From contig JASEVX010000001.1 of the NCBI GenBank assembly GCA_031761405.1, positions 46,919,102 through 46,983,101 on the forward strand: DNA of 64,000 nt, written 5' to 3'. The notes beneath the pieces are model-generated. The model worked only from the letters and a program-made list of their open reading frames with translations. It was not told where the DNA came from and did not search any database. Position 1 is the first letter of the stretch. Each line of letters starts with the position of its first letter. This document shows, one piece after another, positions 33,101 through 43,235 of the stretch. The translations under genes were made by a program, and so were the position numbers. The DNA comes from Serripes groenlandicus. Taxonomy: Eukaryota; Mollusca; Bivalvia; Cardiida; Cardiidae.

Positions 33101-34128
33101 AGCATAAGTCTTTGTAAATCGTCGAGTTTCGGCGAGTGCTAGCAGCGAAAAAACACATTTAATATTGGAATGTGATTATTAAGTAATAATCTCCTTCCTA
33201 TGCGATTACCTGCTGACCCAAATGGCATATGCCCTATAACATTTAATTATACAGGAACTTTTTTATACATACGCTAATCAATATAGTGCGATGAATTCAA
33301 AGTTAAATCTACCTAATAGTCTTTTCATTCACAATCAGTTGAATGAGAAATAAAGTATCTACACTTTATTTTCAAACTGAAAATGTATTTGCGTCTTTTG
33401 AGTTGAATTTCATCTTAAGCAATACAAATATTTCTGCAGTAAACATTATTATGTGTATTCCTACGCACCACCCTCGAGATACATACATGAACTAGGTCAA
33501 TTCGAGGACAGACCGTGTCATAATAAAATAGAATAAATCGACATTTCGTAGTGAAAGACAATTATACATTATTCATATAAAGTTATATAATTGAATGTGT
33601 AAACAGCATCATTGTTTAGATCTATGAAGTATTTGAATTATTTTCATACTTTATTTACAATTATATGATGAGGGATGTTACAGGAACGTAGATAGTTCTA
33701 CGTTCCAGATGTTTCATACCACTGCCTATACGCAATTCGACAATGTCGGACATATACATTATTTGTAATATATATATAGGTGCTACCTATTTACGAAAAA
33801 AACCGCAAGATAATTATAAACAAAAATTAAACAGCATACTTTGGCCATAAAAAAGGATTTATAAGTAATTTACTAGACAATACTAATGTTAATGTCATGT
33901 TTCTTGCGTTATCAACAGAAAATAATAAAGTAAAGACTTTCAGAAAATCAAGGAATACATTTATAATGAACGAGGTTAAAACATGAGGGCCAAGATGATC
34001 CTTAATCGGTCACCTGCATTATGGTAAAGAAGCAAATAGATCAGCCCTTTTCTGATGCCACCTGGCGACTGCCGTTTTCAACCAGTCAATATGACTGGAA
34101 CAAATTATGTAAGGGGTCACATTTCTGC
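33101..34128. other. No gene seen; AT-rich, one perfect small hairpin
   Basis: GGAACGTAGA (33,683-33,692) and TCTACGTTCC (33,697-33,706) form a perfect 10-bp stem with a TAGT loop. Otherwise unique AT-rich DNA. Confidence 0.6.
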
Positions 34129-34441
34129 TAAACCCTTTCCCTACAAGAGACTGTTTCTGAGGCCTTTGCAACAGACGATGTAGGAAAAGGTTGTCGCCAA
34201 AAGAACAATTGCTCCTTATGAGAAATTTATCCTTTTGCCACAATGTTTGATAAATAATTATACTTTGAATGAGTGAGTCAATAGCTCATGTATAGGAATT
34301 TGGGGTCTTTCATGTTGATACCACTTTTTTTGCGGGAAACGACGTCGCTCCATTGACGTTACGCCAAGATGAAGTGTTACGGAAATGACGTCACGTCCTT
34401 CTTTGACTACGATACAGTCAAAATTTAGGTTCGGGCGTAAG

Positions 34442-34523
34442 CAATCTCATTAAAATCAGACCAAAAAACTTCTATGTACGTATATACGAGTGTGCGAGTT
34501 AAGATCTGGTTTTAATGAGATTG
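34442..34523. mobile_element. 82-bp foldback MITE with perfect 9-bp flanking repeats
   Basis: CAATCTCATTAAAATCAGAC at the left is mirrored by ATCTGGTTTTAATGAGATTG at the right (about 21-bp inverted ends, two mismatches). GGGCGTAAG stands immediately before (34,433-34,441) and after (34,524-34,532). Short foldback form and 9-bp target duplication suggest a Mutator-like MITE. Confidence 0.75.
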
Positions 34524-34650
34524 GGGCGTAAGAAGACTACTGCGGTCGTTTTTTTTGACGAACGGGAAAACAGATTTCTTACAGAGTTCCATTTATTTTT
34601 AGCTGTTCGTACAAATTCCCACATTACACATAACACAGCACTTTAGTGCT

Positions 34651-34885
34651 TATAAATATCGATTTTAAAAAAAAATGATTAAAAAGACGACAATAATTTT
34701 CAATCGGTGTTTTACGTCTCATTTTCTACATACCCAAAATCACTCTCTTACACTATCGGTACACTATAGGAACGACAACTCTGCGAAGGAGATTGACCCA
34801 AAATATCGATTTTAATTTTTTTTTAAAAAGACAACAATAATTTTCTATCCGTTTATTTCCTTCTCATTTTATACATACCCAAAAT
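34651..34885. repeat. Direct repeat, two ~88-bp copies 150 bp apart
   Basis: AATATCGATTTTAAAAAAAA, AAAAAGACGACAATAATTTT, and CTCATTTTCTACATACCCAA at 34,651-34,742 recur as AATATCGATTTTAATTTTTT, AAAAAGACAACAATAATTTT and TTTTATACATACCCAAA at 34,801-34,885. Confidence 0.85.
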
Positions 34886-35078
34886 GGCGGCCCCATGAAT
34901 TTGGCAAGTTTCATTTCAGAAAGCTTCATGGGTTATTGAATAATAATAATAAAAAAAAACATTTATGTGGTTTTTTTTTCGTATAAACCAGTTATTTGAT
35001 GAACGATTTTCCATAATTGTGTCCGTATGTTTTCAATCTCATCCGATGCAGACTTGTTGTATTTTGGGAAAGGGTTAA

Positions 35079-35544
35079 TTTTAATTGCTGTTATTGCCAG
35101 TAATATTTCAGTGGGGGAAATGTGGGGACAAATCAAAGCGTAATTTTCAAGTTATTTTTTAACTTTTAAAATGATAATAAAGGAACGAAATCAACGGTAA
35201 AAACACCAGCACACCATTGAATGATTAGTTATATTTTGTTTAAATCAATAGCTATCCTTAATTAGTACTTTCAGTAATGGATTCGAAATGTTTTCAAAAC
35301 TGTTGCAAATTTCATAAAACATTGTTGGATAAAGAGAAATTAGGTACAATGGGTAGTTTCCCCAAAATGTGCTAATCTTATGTTTTGTCACAATGTTGTC
35401 AATAGTTGTGTGCTAGGGAGAAGTGTTAGTTAGCTGGTAATCCACGAATGGTGTGTTCCTCCGAACGACTACTCGACTAAATAGTATTAGGGGATTAGGG
35501 GTCATTCTAAATGGTAAATTACAGAATGATTATATAACAAGGAT
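35079..35544. other. No gene seen; possible eroded MITE-A core
   Basis: GATAAAGAGAAATTAGGTAC and TTATGTTTTGTCACAATGTT at 35,330-35,400 recall the MITE-A hairpin arms but no termini are visible. Confidence 0.45.
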
Positions 35545-35800
35545 TGATTGATTGGGCTTTAACGCCGTTTTCAACAATTGTTCAGTCATATCACGGCGGC
35601 CAGTTCATCTATGCATGTGTTGTCTGGCTTTCTCAAACAAGTAATCCACACAACATTCTTTCCAAATAGACTGTTAGCCCATTGGTGAAAGATGAATGAC
35701 GCTTGTCACATTGACGGAAAGAATGTTGGATAAGCTTGGATTAGAACTTACAACCGCTGGATTGACAGCCCGCTTCGCTACCGACTGCTTTACCGGGGAA
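35545..35800 (-). mobile_element. tRNA-derived SINE, reverse orientation (same subfamily as 59,684)
   Basis: Begins with (GATT)n and TTTAACGCCGTTTTCAACAA (tail, reversed), then CACAACATTCTTTCC and GATGAATGACGCTTGTCACA. It ends with the head TTGACAGCCCGCTTCGCTAC, CGACTGCTTTACCGGGG. This order is the exact reverse of 59,684-59,972. Confidence 0.83.
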
Positions 35801-36534
35801 AAGGAGAAAGATGTGGAAATCATTTTTCCTGAATTGGTATGGTAAAATCGAACGCATGCATACTGGATAAACACCCTAACATGTTGCCTCTTTAGATATT
35901 GTAGCTCTTGAAAACAATTGTTGTGGGAAAAGAAGCCTTTGGTTTTAATATGCATTGGGTGTCTTTTAACAATTCGTTTCAATCAATCAGATTTTATCCG
36001 AATATCTAATTGTTTTAAATTGTAAAATATTTGGAAGTGTTTGAATCCACACTTGACGCGTAATACACATCAAAATAAAATTATTTCTATAAAAATCTGT
36101 TCATCGTGAGATGGCATGATATTATTTAAATTTTGTAACCCTTTCTTAATGTTATTGTAATGTGAGAATATATTTAAATTGAGGGCACACTTATACTTAA
36201 TTATGCTTTCATGCAAGGAGAAACATTACGTTCTACGTTGTATCCTCATTCGGACACAGTTGATCGAACATTGTTGCAAATGTAAAATAATTCATGTTTT
36301 CATATTTTCATTCATAGCATTTGTATACGTTCATTTATAGCATTTGTTCACTTGTGAAAGCAATTTTGATAGACAGTGGCTAACATAGATTTTTGTTGTG
36401 ACGAGCAGGTTCTCCTATTGTTACAATGTTTTAACTATACTTTCATTTATAGATCTGTTTATATCTGCCGTGTCGATATGCTCTGATAATTGTGTAAAAA
36501 AAAAAAATCCCCGCGTTCAATGACTTTTTATGCT
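35801..36534. other. No gene seen
   Basis: AT-rich unique DNA. GACGAGCAGGTTCTCCTATT followed by GTTACAATGTTTTAAC at about 36,400 may be a last trace of a MITE-A. Confidence 0.5.
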
Positions 36535-36535
36535 T

Positions 36536-36567
<32 letters not shown>

Positions 36568-36594
36568 TTGTGTGTGTGTGTATATATATATATA
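36535..36594. repeat. (TG)n-(TA)n compound microsatellite
   Basis: About 23 TG units with one TTTG interruption, running directly into about 7 TA units. Frames on both strands across it are low-complexity artefacts. Confidence 0.97.
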
Positions 36595-37399
36595 CATGTA
36601 TATGGGCCGCTCCATGAGAAAACCGGTGATGGTGACAAATCATAAGAATGACGTAATCATCTCTCACAGTTTAATAGCCTTTCTCTGTAAGCATTTGCAC
36701 TCCCATATAGGGAGTGTGGCACGCATGGTCACGGATTTTGTTCAAACTTCACACATTTTCTCAACTTGATGAAAAAAATGGCAAAAAATACTTTGCTATA
36801 GACTTTGGTTGCCATAGCAACCGGCTCTCGTTTTTTATAGGACTAATTTCAATGGGAAATTCACTAAATTTTCCAATCAGATTTTAGCATAAATGAAGAT
36901 ATATATGCAAAAGTTCATATTTTCTACCAAAAGTCATCATTTGATGAAGGAAATTAAGTAGAAAACAATTGATTATCAAATTGTTAAATGTGGTCCCAAA
37001 CCCTTCTTTGCAAATGGTGTTTTTTACGCGAAAAAATAACACTTTTTTGCCATTTTTTTAATGGTTATTAAAATTTAATGCGTTCATATGAATACAAATG
37101 AACAATGGATGCATGAAGGTCAACATCTATTCTCACAATAAATGAAAACAAGCTATGGGGAACAGTGCCTCTAAAATTAGTTACAATGGATACAAAATGT
37201 ATCATTTTAAAATTTAAAAAAAAAAAAAAAAAAAAATTGTTTAATGTTCAACTAAATATTGCCAGCATGTGGGTTAAAAAAAATGGATCCATTTATATCA
37301 TCACCTCTTCTAACAAATAATTTTAAACGTTTTCAGGGAATTTGGCTTTTAAATGTATTTCCATTGCTATGAAATATACTATTTTTCTAATATTCTAAT
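36595..37399. other. No gene seen; contains an X-box-like motif and a long A-tract
   Basis: Starts with GGCCGCTCCATGAGAAAACC, which recalls a MITE-C-like terminus. An A-tract of about 20 bases lies near 37,215. No coding sequence recognised. Confidence 0.5.
36808..36821. promoter_or_regulatory. Match to RFX X-box consensus
   Basis: GTTGCCATAGCAAC fits the X-box pattern GTNRCC-AT-RGNAAC used by RFX factors at ciliary and other promoters. No gene start is seen beside it. Similar TTTCCATGGCAAC/GTTGCCATGG words occur in repeats elsewhere (4631, 39,430), so it may be repeat-derived. Confidence 0.25.
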
Positions 37400-38440
37400 A
37401 TAAGATTTTCACGTTGGACGGCTGGCACAATCAGTCAAGATCCCAAGCTGAGTATTGTGTATGAATTGGACAGGCAAATGAGATGGTCAACTGTAACTAA
37501 AGATATTGAATATATAACTGTTTTCATATTTTTAGTAACAGTGACCTTGACCCCCAAAACACAATCTGATTGAAGATATTTATAATACGTTTGAAATACA
37601 TTATGTTTTTATTACTTGGGGAAAATTTGAAATCAATGTAACAAAAAGTGAAGAAACTATGTTGAATTCTCATAAATAACCAAAATACATCAAAATTTAT
37701 GTGTTTTACCCTAAAAAACAGGCCAGCTCAGCCTCTTTATCATTCAATGTGAAGAAGGTTATTAGATGCACATTTTCCTAATTTTAAAGTAATAGGTTTG
37801 ATAGTTTCCATGTAAGTGACCTATATGCAAAATATGTCCAATTCTCAAAATCAACCAAAATACATCAAGCTTGATATTTTTTACCCTCCAAAAAACAGGC
37901 TTCAGCATCAAGGTTTGATAGTTTCCATGTAAGTGACCTAAACGCAAAAAATAACCAACACCGCCAATTCTCAAAATCAACAAAAAATCATCTAAATTTA
38001 TGTTTTTAACTCCAAAAAACAGACAACACTCTTTGCATCTTTAGCATACAATATGAAAAAGGGTATTAGACGAACAAGTTTCAAAGTATTAGGTTTGATA
38101 GTTTCCATGTAAGTGACCTAAACGTAAAACTTAAGCATTTATTTCCAATTCTCAAAATCAACAAAAATACATCAAAATTAATGTTTTTTACCCCCCAAAA
38201 AGGCTACACTTAGCATCTTCAGCATACAATGTGAAGAAGAGTATTAGATGAACAAGTTTTCCAAGTTTAAAAATGTTAGGTTTGATAGTTTCCATGTAAG
38301 TGACCTAAACGAAAAACGAAAAACTTAAGGTTTGATAGTTTCCATGTAAGTGACCTAAACGCAAAACTTAACCAACGCCGCCGTCGACGACGAAGACGAC
38401 TACGACGATTAAGTGACGACAATAGCTCGTCTTTTCCCCC
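37400..38440. repeat. Interspersed repeat block, five GATAGTTTCCATGTAAGTGACC units
   Basis: GATAGTTTCCATGTAAGTGA with CCTAAACGCAAAA occurs at about 37,798, 37,917, 38,097, 38,285 and 38,335. The copies are separated by 50-190 bp segments that also repeat (CAATTCTCAAAATCAACAAA, TACATCAAAATTTATG). The block ends in a CGCCGCCGTCGACGACGAAG tract followed by (GAC)-rich DNA, like the right ends of many mollusc transposons. Confidence 0.8.
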
Positions 38441-38777
38441 CCCAAAAATCAGACTAGCTAAAAATCAAAATAGAAGGAGAAGTTATATAAAACATGGAAA
38501 AGTTATCATTAGTTGTTATGATTCAAATAATGAAGTATATTATTTAACATGTCAAGTTGGGTGACGCATTTTATACGTGAAAGTAATGTTCATCATTATT
38601 TGTATTAATGTATAATATATTTTTAAGAAAAAACACTAACACACTTTCAAAAAGTGTCTATCATAGACCCCGATAGACTAACTAATTTATGAAATACTAT
38701 TGGAAAAAAAGCATTCGTTTTTTGCCAATAAAAACAGGTACAGGTACAGCAAACGTATGCCAAAAAAAATGAAGGGT
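38441..38777. other. No gene seen
   Basis: AT-rich DNA without recognisable structure. Confidence 0.55.
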
Positions 38778-38860
38778 TTAACCCTTTCCCTCATACGACA
38801 ATTCTGCAGCAGAAGACTTTGAACATATTTGACATGTCTTAAACTTTGTCATAAACCTAC
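38778..38860. mobile_element. MITE-A left end fragment
   Basis: TTAACCCTTTCCCTCATACG, then ATTCTGCAGCAGAAGACTTT. The family match fades after CATATTTGAC. Confidence 0.8.
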
Positions 38861-38944
38861 AAAATAGATGAAGTAAAATGGTATTAGGAAAGTCATTGGT
38901 TATACATCTGATAATTTTCTGTTCATGTTCATGTATCTCCAATA

Positions 38945-39165
38945 TAGGTTCGAATGTTCAGATTATGAACCTATAGAGTCACAGATTCGATCCAAAAGTG
39001 CCCTGAACCAATTATGGTGGAGTACCTTTGGGCAAGGTACATTTCGTCGCATAGTACTGGTTTGTTTACTCAGGGATCACAAACAAGTTAATTGATGCTG
39101 TGATATTACTGAAATAATGTTAAAATGGCTCAAAACCCCAATAAAACAAAAACAAACAAAAAAAA
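38945..39165 (+). mobile_element. SINE fragment, second subfamily
   Basis: Contains GTGGAGTACCTTTGGGCAAG, GTACATTTCGTCGCATAGTA, CTGGTTTGTTTACTCAGGGA and a tail GAAATAATGTTAAAATGGCT followed by CCCCAATAAAAC. The same middle and tail are embedded in the SINE at 42,824. 39,166-39,607 after it is AT-rich with no gene. Confidence 0.7.
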
Positions 39166-39607
39166 TCTAAAATTCCAAGGGAGGTAATTCATGTTTTTTA
39201 TATTTCTAAATAACTAAGGGAGGTAATTTGTATTTTTTGTTGATAAGGTATTTTAAAATCTTATTTATGCAAAAACGATCATATGTTCCCCGTAGCTTTT
39301 TTCTTGCGTTTGATTAAGCAAATGTTCATCTATCTATTAATGTAATTCACTTAATTGGAGATGGCTGCATTTTTTTTTTAAATAAGTGGTAAATATTTCG
39401 TTTTACATCAAAAACTCAACTTTGCACACGGTTTCCATGGCAACAGGGCAATATTTGGAATTTCTAACACTATTTTTCTGAATAGTTCACTGATTTCAAC
39501 ATATGGAATAAGTTTAAGCAATATCCGTGACTATGCGTGCCGAAAAAGTTTAAATGCTTACAGAGAATAGCTATTAAAACAGTTTAATTAACGTCATTTG
39601 TGTGTGT

Positions 39608-40390
39608 GTACGCACAGACGTCCGAATTTCTATTACAGCAAAAAATGCGAAAAATCACACAATACCTCGTTAAAATACTCAAAAAGTATCTCTATAGTGT
39701 CTATACGCTTTGATAAAAATGATCGTAATGGTAATTTGGGGAATCCCACACGTGTTATTATAAATAGCCCCTCTATACGTCCATATAGTGTAATAATAAT
39801 GACGTTCCGCAGCGAATAGGGCCTATTTAACGCGAAATGACGCGCTTTTTTAGAATATTGTACCTGAGCAATGTTTGTTGGGGTTGGCATTTAATCATTT
39901 TTCTTCCAAAAATAATATTATTCATAAAAAAACCGGTATTTATTCATAAAAAAAACGGTATTTATTTGTATGTTTTCGAAAGAAGTATAAAAAATAATTT
40001 TTAGACCGTGTTTTAAATCGTTGTTTGATTAATATGTCGCTGCGGAATGTTGCAAACTGTGACGTCAGCGATTGGCGGTAAGGACAACTGCAAATTTCCA
40101 AATATAATGAACATTAAGCTTAAAAACGCCGGCGTACTTGTCGGTTGGCAAATATTGATGTGATGGATCACGAGAAAAATCATTTATGAACCTGTCTCTA
40201 CCTGAGACCAGGTCGATTTAGACGTTTTTCTGCGGAAATTTTAGCCCGAATCGACCGAGGGGGTAAAATGCCGTTGCACACCTTGTCATTATTATTACAA
40301 TATAGAGAGACTTTTTGTGTATTTTAACGAGGTATTGTGTGATTTTCCGCATTTTTTGCTGTAATGGAAATTCGGACGCCTGTGGTGTAC
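39608..40390. mobile_element. Element D, 783 bp with ~90-bp inverted ends
   Basis: 39,608-39,700 (GTACGCACAGACGTCCGAAT, TTACAGCAAAAAATGCG, AATCACACAATACCTCGTTA) is reverse-complemented at about 40,296-40,390 with few changes. The interior encodes no transposase that I can see. 61,542-61,816 is a shorter relative that starts from the CACAATACCTCG block. Confidence 0.85.
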
Positions 40391-41093
40391 GCTGAATTAT
40401 ACTAGCAAGTTTACACAGAGTTTGATTTTGCTAATAAACACCATGTTCATGATGAAATAAAGATCGACATACTGTTACAAGCCGGTTAATCTACCCCATT
40501 TATTGGAATAATTTATTAATAATTCAAAATATTCAACAAACACGAGCGTGTAAGATTAGTAAACAGATATATATGTAGATCTATATCAATATTCATTTTA
40601 ACTATTTTGTTTTTCATAATTTGTGAATCTCCCCCTTTCAATGATCCATTTATGCTTTAGAGTAAACAAAATGAGTTTCTGAAGTTGATTTGAAATGGTT
40701 TTTTTTCTTTCTTGGTTTTGATTATGTGAATTTTGTGTACCTATTTATTGCCATCACCGTTCAATTTAAATAAAAACTGAATATATTTTAACGCTGTTAT
40801 GGTGTTATACAAGACTGTATGAAAAAAGTTTATCTGCATCTGCGAAAAGTAAATTGAATAGCATAAAGACCCCAATAAGGTTTTGAACTTGTAGATGTAT
40901 ACCTGAGCGTTGCTTAACGAAAACGAATTTTCATGCATTTGCGAGCGTTAAAGAAACAGATCAGCTTGCAAACCCATACAATTTAATCCGCATCTAGGTG
41001 TAAAGGTAAAAGAACCCTTTGTTTAACTTCGGACAAATAGTATACACTTGGCTCATGTGTGGTGTATGTGCGGGTAGATCTTAATCTACACTT
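40391..41093. other. No gene seen
   Basis: AT-rich. A 65-codon minus frame at 40,741-40,938 has no motif. Confidence 0.55.
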
Positions 41094-41530
41094 GTCAAAA
41101 CGAACAGTTTCTCCAAACCACAATGTTTTCAAATATTTTCAATAATTTTATTTTCATTTATTTCCATCATTACTTCGGCCTACATGTGATATCAAGCTAA
41201 CAACACACAACGATACATTGCGTAGGTTTGACAGTAACATGGTAGATGAAATATTTTCCATCAAATTCAAAATTAATTGATTTGCGCCTGCCTCACCCTT
41301 CAGTCAAGTAAATGAAAAGGAAAATTCCCTTCACGCGTTTAATTAACCACAAGGAGTAATATTTTAAATGAACGACAATGAATACAACTGAAGGGAACAA
41401 GATAGGTTCTCGGTGTAAACGGTTTTGACCATTAATGTTCAAAACTTATTAAAAAGATTTTCCATTGTTTTAACTAAATTTTTTAGAAGTTGTCTGCTGT
41501 AGATTTGTTCTATATGAGAAACGGATTGAA
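41094..41530. mobile_element. MITE-A, decayed and probably split
   Basis: CAAAACGAACAGTTTCTCCA with CACAATGTTTTCAAATATTT at 41,096-41,170, and TAGAAGTTGTCTGCTGTAGA with TTGTTCTATATGAGAAACG at 41,485-41,525, are MITE-A middle and right parts. About 290 bp of other DNA lies between. Confidence 0.5.
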
Positions 41531-41734
41531 ACAACACATTCAATAAGTTATATACATTTTATAAAAAAACATGTTTAAGCACCAAAAAGACAAAACCAAC
41601 ATTAATATCTTAAATATATCTACATATTTCAAACAAACACTTCAGAGTGAACTTATAGTATGTGATACATTTATATCACATGATTTAAATTCGAATAAAA
41701 ATATTATTCCCTTAATCCTAAAAGAATAAGAATT

Positions 41735-41992
41735 GAGAAAACCAACAGTATGGCCTTTGCGTAATGTATCGACCCAGATCAGCCTGCGAAATCCGCGCAG
41801 ACTGATCCGGGCCGACATATTCCGTCTCAGGGGGACAAAGGTATAGAGTAATGATTAATTAAACAGAAAATCCACAGGAGGCGAAAAGTGTATATCCGGG
41901 TAAGCCTGCGTGGCATTCTTAGGCTGATCCGAGTCGATACTTTACGCAGAATCCACAATGTTGGTATTCTCGCGGGACGGCCCATATTTCAT
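41735..41992. mobile_element. MITE-C copy, full length
   Basis: GAGAAAACCAACAGTATGGC to GTTGGTATTCTCGCGGGACG. Very close to the 29,427 copy (CACAGGAGGCGAAAAGTGTA, CCGGGTAAGCCTGCGTGG). Confidence 0.9.
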
Positions 41993-42019
41993 CTGTATTT
42001 AAATGAAACTAAAATGATT

Positions 42020-42210
42020 TGAACAGATTTGAAAACATTGTGGTTTGGAGAAACTGTTCGTTTTGTCTCAATGTATTCAACAATATATCATGTTCAGGTG
42101 ATCAAAAGCATCTACATGTACATGTGAAAAATGGTTAACCTTTCTCACATGTAGATGCTTTTTAACATCTCAATATCCGATGAATTTTGAAACATAATGA
42201 TAAAAGGAGG
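42020..42210. mobile_element. MITE-A-like degenerate fragments
   Basis: GATTTGAAAACATTGTGG, GTTTTGTCTCAATGTATTCA and TTAACCTTTCTCACATGTAG followed by ATGCTTTTTAACATCTC match parts of the family. Two fragments in head-to-tail arrangement seem likely. Confidence 0.5.
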
Positions 42211-42477
42211 GATGTGAGAGAGAAAGGAAAACATATTAACTCATTATTTATTAAATGTGTTTTTGAAAGTTAATAGTTTATATTGTTTTTGTTTTGTTTC
42301 TTTTAACACGACACAGTAATCCTTTATAATGATATAATCAATCTTACGTTGTGAAAGAAAGCCTTTTAATTAAAAGAAATGAAACATATTTCGCTTTGTT
42401 TGTTTCTGATTTACAATTTTGTTGTTGGTGGAAAAAGGGTTACAGGTTATGGGTTAAATATTTCACTTGTCATCTAA

Positions 42478-42549
42478 TATGACACTGATATGATAATTCT
42501 ATGAACCGTAAATAGTTTACAGTTCATAGAATAATCTTTTAGTGTCATA
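42478..42549. repeat. 72-bp imperfect palindrome
   Basis: TATGACACTGATATGATAAT then TCTATGAACCGTAAA is mirrored by TTTACAGTTCATAGA then ATAATCTTTTAGTGTCATA, about 27 of 32 positions paired, with a tiny loop. No clear target duplication seen. Confidence 0.75.
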
Positions 42550-42823
42550 ATAATTAGTATAAACATACACTGTTATCAATGTACGCTTTTAATAATTACA
42601 ATGACAAATCACTGTTTTGAATTTCTACAATGATATTTTGATTATGAAGGTTTTGAAGACATAACATGTTCATCAACCACAACTCAAACAGAATGTAAAC
42701 TTTGTGAATTGTTTTGTATTGACTATGGATGAAAATGGAACCTGTTCGCAGTTTTAACCTACCCGTGGATGTTGGACTGTCATTTATAATTTGTTTTATA
42801 CATGCGGTCTAGTTGGAGTTTCG

Positions 42824-43235
42824 ACCGCCTCGATGGCGTAGTAGTAAAGCTACCGCCTCGAGTGCGGGAGGTCGCGGGTTCGATCCCCGGCTGGGTCATA
42901 CCAAATAATTAAAAAATGGTAGAATTACTGCCCTCCTTGGCGCTCAGGGATAGCATTACAACTGAATGCCACAGTCTTGGCACTACGGTCATGGTGGAGT
43001 GCCTTTTGGCAAGGTACATTTATAACCTGGTACTGGTTTGTTTACCCAGGGATCATGAATAAGTGAACTGTCGCCGTGACATAACCGAAATAATGTTGAA
43101 AGCGGCGTAAAACCCCAATAATGTTGTCTGGTGTCGGGATAAATAAACCAGTAGTATTGGTAACTTAACAAGAAACGCCGAGATATAACTGAAACGTTGT
43201 TAAAAGCGGCGTATATCACCAAACAATCAATCAAC
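42824..43235 (+). mobile_element. SINE interrupted by the 3' part of a second SINE
   Basis: The head (CGATGGCGTAGTAGTAAAGC, GGGTTCGATCCCCGG) and first body (CCCTCCTTGGCGCTCAGGGA) are those of the 28,558 family. Near 42,966 the sequence switches to the second subfamily (GTGGAGTGCCTTTTGGCAAG to GTTGAAAGCGGCGTAAAACC). At about 43,127 it returns to the first (CTGGTGTCGGGATAAATAAA to GTTAAAAGCGGCGTATATC and (AATC)n). A nested insertion or template switch explains it. Confidence 0.8.

Larger units (their letters stand above)
34129..35078. mobile_element. MITE-A split by a ~0.7-kb insertion
   Basis: The left part 34,129-34,271 (AAACCCTTTCCCTACAAGA to CACAATGTTTGATAAATAAT) and the right part from about 35,006 to 35,078 (GATTTTCCATAATTGTGTCC, CCGATGCAGACTTGTTGTAT, GGGAAAGGGTTAA) together make one MITE-A. 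The intervening 34,272-35,005 holds a foldback element and a duplicated 90-bp block. Confidence 0.65.

Noticed and set aside
36443..36769. Overlapping frames on both strands near 36.5 kb
   Set aside because: They run through a (TG)n/(TA)n microsatellite and are low complexity.
42824..42900. Possible tRNA gene with GGGTTCGATCCCCGG
   Set aside because: Head of a SINE. Similar heads at 4972, 8933, 28,558 and 60,490 (minus) are all attached to SINE bodies.
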